Positions 25,752 through 35,559 of a stretch of DNA of 64,000 bases are shown piece by piece. Each line of letters opens with the position of its first letter. Position 1 is the first letter of the stretch. Position numbers and translations under genes: made by a program. This stretch comes from an uncultured Flavobacteriales bacterium (lineage in GTDB: Bacteria > Bacteroidota > Bacteroidia > Flavobacteriales_E > Vicingaceae), in NCBI GenBank assembly GCA_937901255.1, contig CALCHN010000044.1, positions 118,352 through 182,351 of the forward strand, given 5' to 3'. The notes beneath the pieces were generated by a model. That model made no database searches and was not told where the DNA came from. It worked only from the letters and a program-made list of their open reading frames with translations.

Positions 25752-26615
25752 TTAGTTTACAGTTCCAAGAGAAAATACTGTTGGAGCATTTTGTTTCATT
25801 AGTATTTGAGCATTGTAATTAGGCATTAACATCGTATTGTAAACGTTTAAATCCCAAGTATAAGTGTTTTTAAACCACTCAGCAATGTTCATTTTAATTT
25901 CAATATTTACAGAAGAACCAGCAATGGCAACTCCACCAATTTGAGCTAAAGTATAGTTAGGCTCAAAAACAGTTGGTGTTACATTAGTGTCTCTAGCAAT
26001 TCCATAATGGTAAGCATAGCTTCCTGTTGCGGAGTTGCTATCAATATATTGCCCTTCTAATTGCATGTAATGGTAACCACCACCTAAACCGGCAGGCCAG
26101 TTCCAACTTACAGCATTTAAATCAGGGTATTGGTTAGAAATATTATCATTTTCATCAAAACCAATAATAAATCCCATGCCTGTGTAAGTATCGTGACCTA
26201 CATTACCTAAGGCATAACTCAAGGTTGTAGTGTTAGTTAAATCTACATATTTGTAGCCATCCACTACAACGCTATCGCCATTAGCTTTGTAAAAACGAAC
26301 ATCAGAAATTAAGTATTTTAATTTACTAATACTCATTTGGTTGCCAAACAGATTGGTATATTGAATAGTATTAAAATCGTTAGCAGTAACTGTTGTTCCA
26401 TCAAAATTATGAGTAAAAGTAATGTTTACAGAAGCTGTTGTTGCTGCTGGAGGAGTTGGTGTTGGGTAGATACAAGACCCGTCATCTGTTTCTGCTTTTT
26501 TGTCAAAATTTAAAGCTACAGGGTCGGTACATCCTTTGTCTTTAGAACAAGATGTGAAAAATGAACTTATCGCAATAGTTGCTGATAATAATATTAATGT
26601 TTTTGTTGTTTTCAT
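25752..26615 (-). CDS. MbnP-family copper-binding-like lipoprotein
   Basis: 287 residues. Lipobox-like ISSFFTSC (Cys23) followed by a Cys-containing insert (KGCTDPVALNFDKKAETDDGSC). The main domain (about 60-285) shows the MbnP layout: VNITFTHNFDGTTV, an ISKLKYLISDVRFYKANGD block, MGFIIGFDENDN and YHYMQLEGQYI, ending with a NIEIKMNIAEWF strand. MbnP proteins bind copper and pair with a di-haem MauG-like enzyme, here the next downstream gene. It is likely periplasmic/outer-membrane. Identification is by motif pattern and gene pairing. Confidence 0.85.
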   Translation of the reverse strand: MKTTKTLILLSATIAISSFFTSCSKDKGCTDPVALNFDKKAETDDGSCIYPTPTPPAATTASVNITFTHNFDGTTVTANDFNTIQYTNLFGNQMSISKLKYLISDVRFYKANGDSVVVDGYKYVDLTNTTTLSYALGNVGHDTYTGMGFIIGFDENDNISNQYPDLNAVSWNWPAGLGGGYHYMQLEGQYIDSNSATGSYAYHYGIARDTNVTPTVFEPNYTLAQIGGVAIAGSSVNIEIKMNIAEWFKNTYTWDLNVYNTMLMPNYNAQILMKQNAPTVFSLGTVN

Positions 26616-26641
26616 GATGATGAGTTTTTTCGTTTATAAAA

Positions 26642-27688
26642 TTAATTAAAATAGTAAGTTAATTGTGCAATAACTCTGTTTTTATTTTCTGGTTGTATAT
26701 CGTTTAGTCGTTGATAAACGGGGGTATAATACATAAAGTTTAATCCCCAATTTTTAACAAATAAAGTAGTTCCAATATTGGCAAACCATACTTCTCCGCC
26801 AGATCCTAAATAAGAGTAGTTTTCAAAAGTATCTCTATTGCTAAATTCCATTGCTGTTCCTATTGTGGGCATAAGTGTTAAGGTTTTACTTATTTTCCCT
26901 AAATAGAAGATATTTGAATTAGCGTTAAATCTATTGGCAAACCTAAAGTTATTTTTATTTTCTGTATTTGCTTTATAACTTATGTTAGAATTTAAACCAA
27001 TATTTTTATACTTAACAAGATACTCCAAAATAATTAATGAACTAAATGCTCCCGTTCCCGATTGTAAGTGTGGGTCTAATTCTTTTATAGGGCTTCCTAA
27101 AATAACATTAGGTTGTATTTTAGTTTGAAACCCTACAATAGATCTTTTATTGTAACTTCCTGTAGGAATAGCTACTCCAGCTCCAATATTTACTCTATGA
27201 ATGAATTTTTTAGAAGTATCAGCAGTTTGTTTAGTGTTAAACAATTGGTAAGTAGTTGTTATTGTAATATCACCAATACCGCTAATGTTTTCTAACGTAC
27301 TATCATTTTTATAGGTGTAATTGTCAGCAAAATAAGTGTTTACATTCAGTTGAAAACGCTTACTTAGGTAAAAATTAGCAAATACATCATAACTTATAAA
27401 AGTTTCTGAATAGGTAAATGTTTCATTCTCATTTCCATTAAAAGTGTTTTCGCCTAAATGTTTGTCATTTATAACGCCTTTTCGTTGTGTTGGAGTTGAG
27501 TTTATTCTCAAATTTGAAGCATTGTTAGTTGTTAAAAAATCACTTTCAAACGCTCTATATCGATACCTTACGCCAAAGGAGTTTTTATAATCTTTAGGTT
27601 CAATTCCGATATAAATACTGCACAAATCACAAGCGAAGATTTCTACTGCAAAGAGCATCGAAATCATTACTAAAATGATTTTTTTCAT
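26642..27688 (-). CDS. putative outer-membrane protein of the copper/haem locus
   Basis: 348 residues. Signal peptide about 1-18, then a CDLCSIYIG Cys pair right at the mature N-terminus, then alternating beta strands typical of an outer-membrane barrel, ending in VIAQLTYYFN (aromatic C-terminal residue pattern). The CxxC next to the barrel and the location directly upstream of the MbnP-like gene (26-bp gap) suggest metal capture or transfer. I cannot name a family. It likely belongs to one operon with 27755-28156 and the MbnP-like gene. Confidence 0.75.
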   Translation of the reverse strand: MKKIILVMISMLFAVEIFACDLCSIYIGIEPKDYKNSFGVRYRYRAFESDFLTTNNASNLRINSTPTQRKGVINDKHLGENTFNGNENETFTYSETFISYDVFANFYLSKRFQLNVNTYFADNYTYKNDSTLENISGIGDITITTTYQLFNTKQTADTSKKFIHRVNIGAGVAIPTGSYNKRSIVGFQTKIQPNVILGSPIKELDPHLQSGTGAFSSLIILEYLVKYKNIGLNSNISYKANTENKNNFRFANRFNANSNIFYLGKISKTLTLMPTIGTAMEFSNRDTFENYSYLGSGGEVWFANIGTTLFVKNWGLNFMYYTPVYQRLNDIQPENKNRVIAQLTYYFN

Positions 27689-27754
27689 TAAATTTTTTTG
27701 TAGTTTTTAGGTTAAATAATACTGTGTGTTTTACAGTTTTTATAGATAATTTAG

Positions 27755-28156
27755 TTAACCTAGTTGTTTTGGCGGAGGAGTAATTAAAAGAAAATATCCA
27801 TGTTGAATTTTACCAGTATTACTTGGTAAATAATGTATTTTGTTGTTTTTAATATTCACTTCTGTACTTACATTTAACGAATTTACTTCGGTATATAAAA
27901 CTTCGTTGTGTTGTTTGGTTGGAGGTATTGGTAGTAAAGGTTTTTCTTCATCTTCAACTTCCACTTTTTTAATTTCTTTAGCTAAATGACATTTACCGTT
28001 ACATTCGAGCTTCGGTTGTTCTTTATTAATACAAAAAAGCTCTGTAATTTCTGCTTTGTTTATCAAGTAGTTAATGGTAATTAAAGACTTAAGATTAGTG
28101 CTAAAAAGTAGTACTAAACTCATAAAAACAGCTAATATGACATTAAATATTTTCAT
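27755..28156 (-). CDS. small hypothetical protein with CNGKC motif
   Basis: 133 residues from ATG 28156. The longer frame to TTG 28168 is rejected because a perfect -7 box (TACATTTG, 28173-28166) overlaps that codon. One N-terminal hydrophobic segment (signal or anchor), then LFCINKEQPKLECNGKCHLAKEI, a Cys/His cluster (CxxxC, then His) typical of metal-binding small proteins, then an acidic, Pro-rich tail ending TPPPKQLG. It is first in the probable copper locus. A metal-binding or relay role is inferred. Confidence 0.7.
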   Translation of the reverse strand: MKIFNVILAVFMSLVLLFSTNLKSLITINYLINKAEITELFCINKEQPKLECNGKCHLAKEIKKVEVEDEEKPLLPIPPTKQHNEVLYTEVNSLNVSTEVNIKNNKIHYLPSNTGKIQHGYFLLITPPPKQLG

Positions 28157-28213
28157 ATACACTGACAAATGTAGGCTTATTTTCTCATTTTAAATATGAT
28201 AATTCTCATGTTA

Positions 28214-30778
28214 TTAATGCTTCAATAATTTGTAAACTACCTTATTTTTGGTTGATAGTAAGGAGACAAAATATACTCCTGATGAAAGCTGGGAAGTATT
28301 AATGGTATGTATCTTTGCTGAAATATTATTGTTGGAATAAACGATTTGTCCTTTAGTATTTTTAATAACTATAGCTTTAATTGTTTCATCTGCTGCTTCA
28401 ATAGTTAACTCATTTTGTACAGGATTGGGATATATGTTAAACTGATTATTGCTCATTTCATTTATTCCAACAATAGTAACATTAACGGTATCAGAATAAT
28501 TCTGACAACCAACACTATCGGTAACCACAGCAAAATAATTCCCTACTGTTTGAGCAATCCAAATGGTATCATTAGCTCCATTTATAAGATTATTATTTAC
28601 ATACCACTGTACGTTATAAGAGGTAGAAATTATAAGAGTATCATCGCCAATATGGTTGATAAATGGCTTTGCAGGTAAATCATGATGGGTAATTTGTATA
28701 GTATCAGAATAACCTTTACAGCCGCTTTGGTTGGAAGCTTCTAAATAAACACTTGTGGTAGTATCTATATAAATATTGTTAGTGGTATCGCCATTAAACC
28801 ATAAGTAAGATGAAAATGGCGGTGCAGCAATATTAATACTATCTCCATCGCATACATAAGCATCGTTGCCCAAAGAAAAATTAAAGTTGGAAGCTACTAA
28901 AGTATTAAAACCATCAGCTTTTCCATTGCCATAAGTAAAAGAATTAGTCGCTCCTGTAAAGCTATCTTTTTTAGCATTGCCAATTATCATAGATTTTATT
29001 TCTGCCATAGAGGCATTAGGACATTTTTCTAAGTATAAGGCTACCATTCCCGCTACCACAGGTGACGCCATTGAAGTTCCATTTTTCAGCATGTGTTTAC
29101 CGCTCGGAGCAATCCACATGTGGTTAATAGGGTTTGTTAAATAAAAATTTATGGTAGAATCAGGAACGGAGCTCATAAGGTATCTTCCTGTAGCAGAAAT
29201 ATCAGGTTTTAAATATCCTCTTCGGTTGGGGCCCAAACTTGAACCCGGATCAATATCACCCGGAGTTCCTGCTGTAATTTGTACATTGTTGTCATAATCA
29301 ATGTAGGTTTTTCTATTTCTGTAAGTACCTACTGCAATGGTTGTTGGCGAACAAGTAAAACTGCTTACTATTGTTTGAAATGTATCAGGATATTGATAAT
29401 ACACCATTTTTGGATAAGTAGCAACAGAAGGCAATCCAGTTCTAACTATTTCAGAAGTGCTTAAAATACCATTATTAGTGGACCAAATATCTAACTTTCC
29501 ATTTCCGGTAGATTTTAAACTGAACAAATAGTTGGTAGAGTCCGTGTGTTCAATTTTTACTTGTAGCAGGTATTTGTCGCCTTGTAATTCTCCAAAAGTT
29601 TCAACAATAGCTAGGGTGTCTCCATTAGTGTTTAACACAGTGTCAGCATGTATTCCCAACCTGTTTTGAATATTATAAAAAGGAGTTGTTCCTCTTTCGG
29701 AGAATGAACCAAAAGGGATGTTGATACCCACAGCATAGTCTGCATGGTTGAAATCTGCGGTATCCGACCATAATTCGTAAAAAACGGCTCCTGTACCTAA
29801 AACACTAGAAGGGTTGTATTTAAACCAAGTAAAAGTAGTATCGCTGGTAATTTGGTGTTGAACATGGTAATGAATTGCCCCGGCATTTCCGGCTGCACTT
29901 ACTAAAGCTCTGCCATTTTTTGCGGTAACCATACTGTCAATTATTACCGCCCTTGCATCGGTAGCATCTCGTGAGCCACGGTAACTTCCCAAACTAATAT
30001 TAATGACACAAGGCATATTTAAGGCGTCTGCCAAACTGTAAATAAAATGCACGGCATCTACAATGGCATCTTCTTCCGAAGAAAAATCAATTCCAACCGC
30101 TACAATGTTGGCATCTGGAGCTACACCTTTATAATCATTTGCTGCATTACCATTTCCTGCTCCAATTCCAGAAACATGTGTGCCATGCCCTCTAAAAAGC
30201 AATGGGTCATAATGCGTGCATGTTCCTAAATTAATATCGCTGGAATCCCAAACCGTTCCGTATCCGTAAATATTACCATCAAAAGTTTGTGTTTGATCCC
30301 AAAGTGATAATATTCTTGTGTTTCCCAACGTATCTTGAAAATCGGGATGTGTAATGTCTATCCCGGTGTCTATTAAACCAAACAAAACACCTTTGCCCGT
30401 ATAGGATTGACGAAGTGGAGCAACTCCTGAATGAGCATCAACAACATTGTTGTGAATCAACATAGTGTCGTTTAGTAATTGTAAATTAGGGATGGTATAT
30501 TCGATGTATTCTACAAAATTATTTTTGGCAAAAGCTTCAATTTTATTTACAGGCAGTTTTACCTGAATAAAACCTTTAGCCGAAAGCCCATAAGAACCTT
30601 TGTTTTCAATAACAAATGATTTTATTTGAGCCACATCTCCTTTTACCATTAAAGTGATTTTTTTATCAGTTCCGTGGTATTTTTTGATGGCTGCTTGCAA
30701 ATCAAAATTAATGGCAGCATTTTGAGTAAACCCATTAATAGATATAAAGACAATGATAAGAAGGGAGAGAAATCGCAT
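28214..30778 (-). CDS. subtilisin-like S8 serine protease with T9SS type A sorting domain
   Basis: 854 residues, signal peptide to about 18. The S8 catalytic triad is visible: Asp in FGLIDTGIDITHPDF (about 136), His in HGTHVSGIGAGNG (about 197) and Ser in NGTSMASPVVAGMVALYLE (about 567). The wide His-Ser spacing is due to an inserted domain. Ig/PKD-like segments follow (about 635-770), then the C-terminal sorting domain (FNIYPNPVQNELTIEA ... VVYKLLKH). Expected to be secreted and surface-attached via T9SS. Prodomain-like N-terminus about 20-110. Confidence 0.95.
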   Translation of the reverse strand: MRFLSLLIIVFISINGFTQNAAINFDLQAAIKKYHGTDKKITLMVKGDVAQIKSFVIENKGSYGLSAKGFIQVKLPVNKIEAFAKNNFVEYIEYTIPNLQLLNDTMLIHNNVVDAHSGVAPLRQSYTGKGVLFGLIDTGIDITHPDFQDTLGNTRILSLWDQTQTFDGNIYGYGTVWDSSDINLGTCTHYDPLLFRGHGTHVSGIGAGNGNAANDYKGVAPDANIVAVGIDFSSEEDAIVDAVHFIYSLADALNMPCVINISLGSYRGSRDATDARAVIIDSMVTAKNGRALVSAAGNAGAIHYHVQHQITSDTTFTWFKYNPSSVLGTGAVFYELWSDTADFNHADYAVGINIPFGSFSERGTTPFYNIQNRLGIHADTVLNTNGDTLAIVETFGELQGDKYLLQVKIEHTDSTNYLFSLKSTGNGKLDIWSTNNGILSTSEIVRTGLPSVATYPKMVYYQYPDTFQTIVSSFTCSPTTIAVGTYRNRKTYIDYDNNVQITAGTPGDIDPGSSLGPNRRGYLKPDISATGRYLMSSVPDSTINFYLTNPINHMWIAPSGKHMLKNGTSMASPVVAGMVALYLEKCPNASMAEIKSMIIGNAKKDSFTGATNSFTYGNGKADGFNTLVASNFNFSLGNDAYVCDGDSINIAAPPFSSYLWFNGDTTNNIYIDTTTSVYLEASNQSGCKGYSDTIQITHHDLPAKPFINHIGDDTLIISTSYNVQWYVNNNLINGANDTIWIAQTVGNYFAVVTDSVGCQNYSDTVNVTIVGINEMSNNQFNIYPNPVQNELTIEAADETIKAIVIKNTKGQIVYSNNNISAKIHTINTSQLSSGVYFVSLLSTKNKVVYKLLKH

Positions 30779-30825
30779 AATTATAATTTAATCTGAAAGT
30801 AAAATATTAACAGTAAGCTAATTTC

Positions 30826-30896
30826 AACTCACCCCCAAGTTATCTTGCGATAACTGTTCCCCCTCTCTTTTGAGAGAGGGGGATAGGGGGTAAGTT
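30826..30896 (-). repeat. double-hairpin palindromic repeat, copy 2
   Basis: AACTCACCCCCAAGTT, then GATAACT module, then CCCCCTCTCTTTTGAGAGAGGGGG and a GGGGGTAAGTT end. Same two-hairpin architecture as at 701, 37977 and 62241, in the orientation opposite to 701. It lies upstream of divergent genes, the subtilase and TerC. Confidence 0.85.
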
Positions 30897-31023
30897 ATAA
30901 CAATTTTTTAATCATATCTTTTACACTTAAAAATAAATTCACAATAAAAAAAAAGGGATTAATGAAAAAGTAAAGTTAGTAAAATCTTGTCTAATTTTGG
31001 TTAAAATTAAATTTTAGCCTACT

Positions 31024-31731
31024 ATGGAAATTTTCTTACAGTTAGATACTTGGATAGCTTTACTAACCTTAACTTTTTTAGAGATTGTTTTGGGGATAGA
31101 TAACATTATTTTCATCTCTATTGTTGCCGGAAAATTACCTGAAGAACGACAAAAAAGTGCTCGTTTTGTTGGATTAAGTCTAGCTTTAATTGTTAGAATA
31201 ATCATGTTGTTTGGTATAACTATTTTAATTGGATTAACCGAACCTGTAATTGAATTGTATGAATTTAAACTGAGTTGGAGAGACATTATTTTGGTAATAG
31301 GAGGCTTGTTTTTAATTGCAAAAAGTACTTCGGAAATTCACCATAAAATTGCTCAAGATTCAGATGAAACTAAGTCTAACAACAAAGTGGTAACTTCTTT
31401 TGCCAGTGCTATTTTTCAAATTGTAATGTTAGATATTATTTTCTCTTTCGATTCTATTTTAACAGCCGTTGGTCTTACCGATAAAATTATTTTAATGGTA
31501 ATTGCAGTAATTATTTCCATTATTGTGATGATGATTTTTGCTAAAGCCATTAGCAACTTTATTAATAATCAACCAACGTTACAAGTATTAGCATTATCGT
31601 TTCTTATCCTAATTGGTTTTATGTTGCTGATAGAAGGAGTACATTATGAAGTACCTAAAGGCTACATTTACTTTGCAGTATTTTTCTCTTTAGTGGTAGA
31701 GCTTATCAATATGAAGGTAAGGAAGAAGTAA
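31024..31731 (+). CDS. TerC family integral membrane protein
   Basis: 235 residues, about seven membrane helices. The family blocks are present: TLTFLEIVLGIDNIIFISI near the N-terminus (with the conserved E and DN), GLSLALIVRI, and MLDIIFSFDSILTAVG near 140, and LIEGVHYEVPKGYIYFAVFFSL at the end. TerC/Alx/MeeY-type proteins are linked to manganese export and to tellurite resistance or metal loading of exported proteins. Whether this one exports Mn is inference. Confidence 0.92.
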   Translation: MEIFLQLDTWIALLTLTFLEIVLGIDNIIFISIVAGKLPEERQKSARFVGLSLALIVRIIMLFGITILIGLTEPVIELYEFKLSWRDIILVIGGLFLIAKSTSEIHHKIAQDSDETKSNNKVVTSFASAIFQIVMLDIIFSFDSILTAVGLTDKIILMVIAVIISIIVMMIFAKAISNFINNQPTLQVLALSFLILIGFMLLIEGVHYEVPKGYIYFAVFFSLVVELINMKVRKK

Positions 31732-31810
31732 CAAGAGTTTATAAGATTATAAGTTTAAGATATAAGAGGGAGAAGAATTTTTTAAGAATCAATTAATCGG
31801 TAAGTAATTT

Positions 31811-32539
31811 ATGTTCAGACATCAAGGTAAAAACCGTACATTAAAACATAACTTACAAATAGCTTCTTTGTTGTCGTTAGTTGCAGGAGTGGTAAATGTT
31901 ACTGGTTTTTTAGCTATACAACGCCTTACTACCAACGTAACCGGACATTTTGCTTTTTTTATTGATGACATTGCCAATTTTCAATTTTGGAGAGGAACCA
32001 TTTATTTGCTTTACATTATTTCCTTTTTAGCAGGATCTTTTGCATCAGGCTTACTAATTGAATTAGTCGCAAAAACCAAAAAGCTTAATATTTTTGTTTT
32101 ACCATCACTATTGGAAGCTATAGTGTTGTTGACAGTTGTGGTAATTTATCATTTTTCGTTTGTAAATAGTATAGATGTTATAGCTTGTTTGCTTCTTTTT
32201 GCTATGGGGGTACAAAATTCGTTTGTTACCAATATTTCTAATGCAGTAGTAAGAACAACGCACCTAACAGGACTTTTTACCGATTTAGGAATAGAACTTT
32301 CTCAACTGTTTTTTCCTAATAAATACACTTTTCGTAAAAAAATACTATCCACCATAAAACTCAGGTTGTACATCATTTCATTTTTCTTTATGGGAGGGTT
32401 AATTGGTGGATATATTTATTCTAAAATAGCCATTTATACCCTAATTTTTGCTGTCTTAATATTGTTCTCTGGCTTAATTTACGACAACCTTAAATTTAAG
32501 ATGTTGTTGATGAAAAGAAAATACCTTCCTAAAAAATAA
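31811..32539 (+). CDS. DUF1275 (YoaK-like) membrane protein
   Basis: 242 residues, five to six membrane helices. Family blocks: LLSLVAGVVNVTGFLAIQRLTTNVTGHF near the N-terminus, FLAGSFASGLLIEL, and MGVQNSFVTNISNAVVRTTHLTGLFTDLGIEL near 135-165 (the VTGH and RTTHLTG motifs). Function is not known for the family. It lies 79 bp after TerC on the same strand; weak association only. Confidence 0.9.
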   Translation: MFRHQGKNRTLKHNLQIASLLSLVAGVVNVTGFLAIQRLTTNVTGHFAFFIDDIANFQFWRGTIYLLYIISFLAGSFASGLLIELVAKTKKLNIFVLPSLLEAIVLLTVVVIYHFSFVNSIDVIACLLLFAMGVQNSFVTNISNAVVRTTHLTGLFTDLGIELSQLFFPNKYTFRKKILSTIKLRLYIISFFFMGGLIGGYIYSKIAIYTLIFAVLILFSGLIYDNLKFKMLLMKRKYLPKK

Positions 32540-32605
32540 AACAGTTTAATTTTTACTTTTTTTAATAAATAATATTATTTTTAGACATTGATTTTAAAGT
32601 GTTTA

Positions 32606-33631
32606 ATGATGAAACGTATTATTATTTGTGCTGATGGCACTTGGAATAAACCCGAAGAAAATTTAGAAAAAGATTTTCCTACTAATGTATTAAAATTTTC
32701 TAGAGCTATTAAGCCTGTTGATAGTAATGGTGTTGCCCAAACTGTTTTTTACGATTGGGGAATTGGCTCTTATCACAATAATATTAAAGGAGGTGCTTTT
32801 GGAGCAGGGTTAGACAAAAATATAATGGACGCCTATCGTTTTATTGTTCACAATTATGATGTAGGAGATGAGCTTTATTTTTTTGGCTTTAGCAGAGGAG
32901 CATACACTGTTAGAAGTTTAGCAGGATTTATTAATAATTGCAGTATTCTTAAAAAACAACATGCCAATTATATTTATAAAGCATTTGAGTTGTATAAAAA
33001 CCCCAATGAAAAACCCGATAGCGAGTATTCTGTAAATTTCAGAAAGAGATTTGCTATTGCTCCAACAACACCCATACATTTTGTTGGTGTTTGGGATACA
33101 GTTGGTGCTTTAGGCTTGCCAACAAGTATTTTTGGTTTTATAAAAGAAAAAAATCTTTTTTACGATAATAAAATAGGTTCTATTATTAAAACTGCACGAC
33201 ATGCCTTATCTATAGATGAGTTAAGAAAAGATTTTGAACCTACCATTTGGAAGCAAGATTATGAGAAAAAAGTAGATTTAAAACAAGTGTGGTTTGCAGG
33301 AGTGCATTCAGATGTTGGCGGAAGTTACCCACCTGATAAAAATAAATTTACACTTAGTGATATATCTATGTTGTGGATGAAAAAAGAAGCTGAATTAAAA
33401 CAATTGGAATTTCAATCACACATAGCAAATGTTACTATTAACCCATTAGCAGAGCAGAATAATGAGTTCAAAAAACACTACAAGTTATTAGGGAAAAAAG
33501 AACGTAAAATTTTACCCGACACCTTTATTCACCAAAGTGTAAAAGAACGATTTGAAGGCGATGCTAACTATCGACCTATTAATCTGTTAAAATATATTGC
33601 TCAATATGGTTGGAATAATTTAACGCAATAG
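32606..33631 (+). CDS. DUF2235 (Tle1-like) alpha/beta-hydrolase protein
   Basis: Annotated from ATG 32606 (MMKRIIICADGTWN), because the TTG at 32588 would add only a short odd extension. 341 residues from this start. The alpha/beta-hydrolase nucleophile motif is GFSRG (about residue 96), preceded by ICADGTWNKPEE, and the later VGVWDTVGALGLP and GVHSDVGGSYP blocks hold the other catalytic positions. DUF2235 covers type VI secretion phospholipases (Tle1) as well as lone cytosolic enzymes. No T6SS gene, immunity gene or signal peptide is visible here, so the substrate is open. Confidence 0.9.
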   Translation: MMKRIIICADGTWNKPEENLEKDFPTNVLKFSRAIKPVDSNGVAQTVFYDWGIGSYHNNIKGGAFGAGLDKNIMDAYRFIVHNYDVGDELYFFGFSRGAYTVRSLAGFINNCSILKKQHANYIYKAFELYKNPNEKPDSEYSVNFRKRFAIAPTTPIHFVGVWDTVGALGLPTSIFGFIKEKNLFYDNKIGSIIKTARHALSIDELRKDFEPTIWKQDYEKKVDLKQVWFAGVHSDVGGSYPPDKNKFTLSDISMLWMKKEAELKQLEFQSHIANVTINPLAEQNNEFKKHYKLLGKKERKILPDTFIHQSVKERFEGDANYRPINLLKYIAQYGWNNLTQ

Positions 33632-33764
33632 CGTGTGGTATTAGTTTGAAATTATTAAATACATTCTGCTTTAAATAGGTTAAATATGAAAAAAGTTTTA
33701 AGCAAAAAGATGAAACTATTATTTGATAAAAGTATTTACAATGAAAATTTAACCTCTAAACTCC

Positions 33765-35480
33765 TTACAGCTTTCCTAACTCTAATTGAACAAAATTGAC
33801 TAGTTCTTTAATGTATTCTTGAGAGAAATCAAAAGCAATGCCTGCGGTAGCATATATTTCCGAAATAGGTTTAGTATAACCTAATTTTAAGGCTTCTATG
33901 TACTGGTTTAAGGCTTTTTCTGGATGTTGTTTATAGTTTCTCCAAACAGCAATAGCTCCTAATTGAGCCATACCGTATTCAATGTAATAAAAAGGTACTT
34001 CGAACAAATGCAGTTGTTTTTGCCAATAATAACTTCTTTCTTCTTCACAATCCGACCAATCGACCACATCACTACTAAAATTATCCATTAAAATATTCCA
34101 TAGTTGTTCTCTTTCTTTATGAGAATGATCAGGCCTTTCGTAAACCAAATGCTGAAATTTATCTATGGTAGCTACCCAAGGTAAGGTATTTAAAACCCCT
34201 TGAAGTTGTTCTTTTTTAGCACGTTTTAATTCTGCTTCATTGTCGTAAAAAACATCCCAATAATCCATAGAAATAAGTTCCATACTCATAGAAGCCAACT
34301 CTGCAACTTCCGATGGAAATTCTTTGAAAGCAGTAAGCGACAAATCGTTGGTTAAAAATGAATGTACTGCATGTCCGCCTTCATGAATCATGGTTACTAC
34401 ATCTCTTTGAGAACCAACAGAATTCATAAAAATAAAAGGTACTCCTGTTTCGTAAAGTGGGTAATTAAATCCACCAGGAGCTTTGCCCACTTTAGAGCTT
34501 AAGTCTAGGTGTTTAATTTCTTTCATGGTTTTCATGCACTCACCAAAATAAGGATGAATTTTATTGAAACAAGTAATGGTTTTATCAATTAATTCTTCTT
34601 CGGAATTAACAGGTTTTAGAGGCTTTTCTCCATTAGGGTCAACCATTTTATCCCATGGTTTTAAAGTTTCAACGCCTAATAAGTTTTTTCTTTCGCTATC
34701 AAATTCATTAATAACAGGAACTACTTCTTTGGCAATAGATTCGTGAAATTCAAAACAATCTTTTGGCGTATAATCAAACCTACCTAATTCAGCAAACATG
34801 TAGTCTCTGTAGTTTTCAAAACCTGCATTCTGAGCTATTTTATGACGAAGCGTTATCATTTCACTAAACAAATCGTTTAGTTTGTCTTTATCGGTAATTT
34901 TTCTGTTGGAAATCGTTAAATAGACCTCCTCTCGTAATGATCTGTCATTTTCTTTTAAAAAATTACTGGCTTGTTGTAGTGTAAGCGATTTGTTATTGAA
35001 ATTGATGGTCATACTGCCAACAATAGCACCATATTTTTGGGCATTTTCCATCAGTTTGGTCTGAATAGAAACATTTTCTTCACGAAAAATTTCCATTTCT
35101 TTTTTGATGGCTCTTAGGTATATTTTATAGGTGTTTTCATCCAATTGAGAAAGTAGAGGAGAGGCAACAAATTTTTTATTCAGTTCGTTGTTTATAGGAG
35201 CAATTTTGGGTTCAATTTCATTAATAAAATAATGGAAATCCTTACTTAGTTCTTCATTAGTGGTATCAATATTCATTTTAATATACCTCCAACCAATGTT
35301 TTCGCTAACAAAAGCATCTAACTCACTTCTATCGTTAAGCCATTTTTCTAGTTCGGCTACCGTATTGATGTCTCTATTTTTTAAATCTTCGTAAAAAGAA
35401 GCAACGGACTCCCAATTGCTTAATGTAAATGAGGTAGGAATAAAATTTCTATTGTTGTTGGCTTGTTGATGAGCGTCCAT
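33765..35480 (-). CDS. M3 family oligoendopeptidase (PepF-like)
   Basis: 571 residues, cytosolic. The zinc site HEGGH is at about residue 365, and the third ligand region FPSEVAELASMSMEL follows, as in PepF/M3B enzymes. The N-terminal helical part (1-200) is the oligopeptidase lobe. It degrades short peptides. It is convergent with the DUF2235 gene and its product length is normal. Divergence partner is not another operon gene. Confidence 0.93.
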   Translation of the reverse strand: MDAHQQANNNRNFIPTSFTLSNWESVASFYEDLKNRDINTVAELEKWLNDRSELDAFVSENIGWRYIKMNIDTTNEELSKDFHYFINEIEPKIAPINNELNKKFVASPLLSQLDENTYKIYLRAIKKEMEIFREENVSIQTKLMENAQKYGAIVGSMTINFNNKSLTLQQASNFLKENDRSLREEVYLTISNRKITDKDKLNDLFSEMITLRHKIAQNAGFENYRDYMFAELGRFDYTPKDCFEFHESIAKEVVPVINEFDSERKNLLGVETLKPWDKMVDPNGEKPLKPVNSEEELIDKTITCFNKIHPYFGECMKTMKEIKHLDLSSKVGKAPGGFNYPLYETGVPFIFMNSVGSQRDVVTMIHEGGHAVHSFLTNDLSLTAFKEFPSEVAELASMSMELISMDYWDVFYDNEAELKRAKKEQLQGVLNTLPWVATIDKFQHLVYERPDHSHKEREQLWNILMDNFSSDVVDWSDCEEERSYYWQKQLHLFEVPFYYIEYGMAQLGAIAVWRNYKQHPEKALNQYIEALKLGYTKPISEIYATAGIAFDFSQEYIKELVNFVQLELGKL

Positions 35481-35503
35481 AGTGGTATTGGAATTATTAA
35501 AAG

Positions 35504-35535
35504 AAAAATCCTATCGACAAAGCAATAGGATTTTT
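35504..35535 (-). terminator. intrinsic terminator after the DUF5606 gene
   Basis: AAAAATCCTAT pairs with ATAGGATTTTTT around a 10-nt loop; T-run on the minus strand, 25 bp past the DUF5606 stop. It may also work for the plus strand. Confidence 0.8.
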
Positions 35536-35559
35536 TATTATGCAATTAAATTATTGGCA

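Noticed and set aside
32588..32605. TTG start for the DUF2235 gene
   Set aside because: The ATG at 32606 gives the normal family N-terminus (MMKRIIICADGTW); the extension is not conserved in style.
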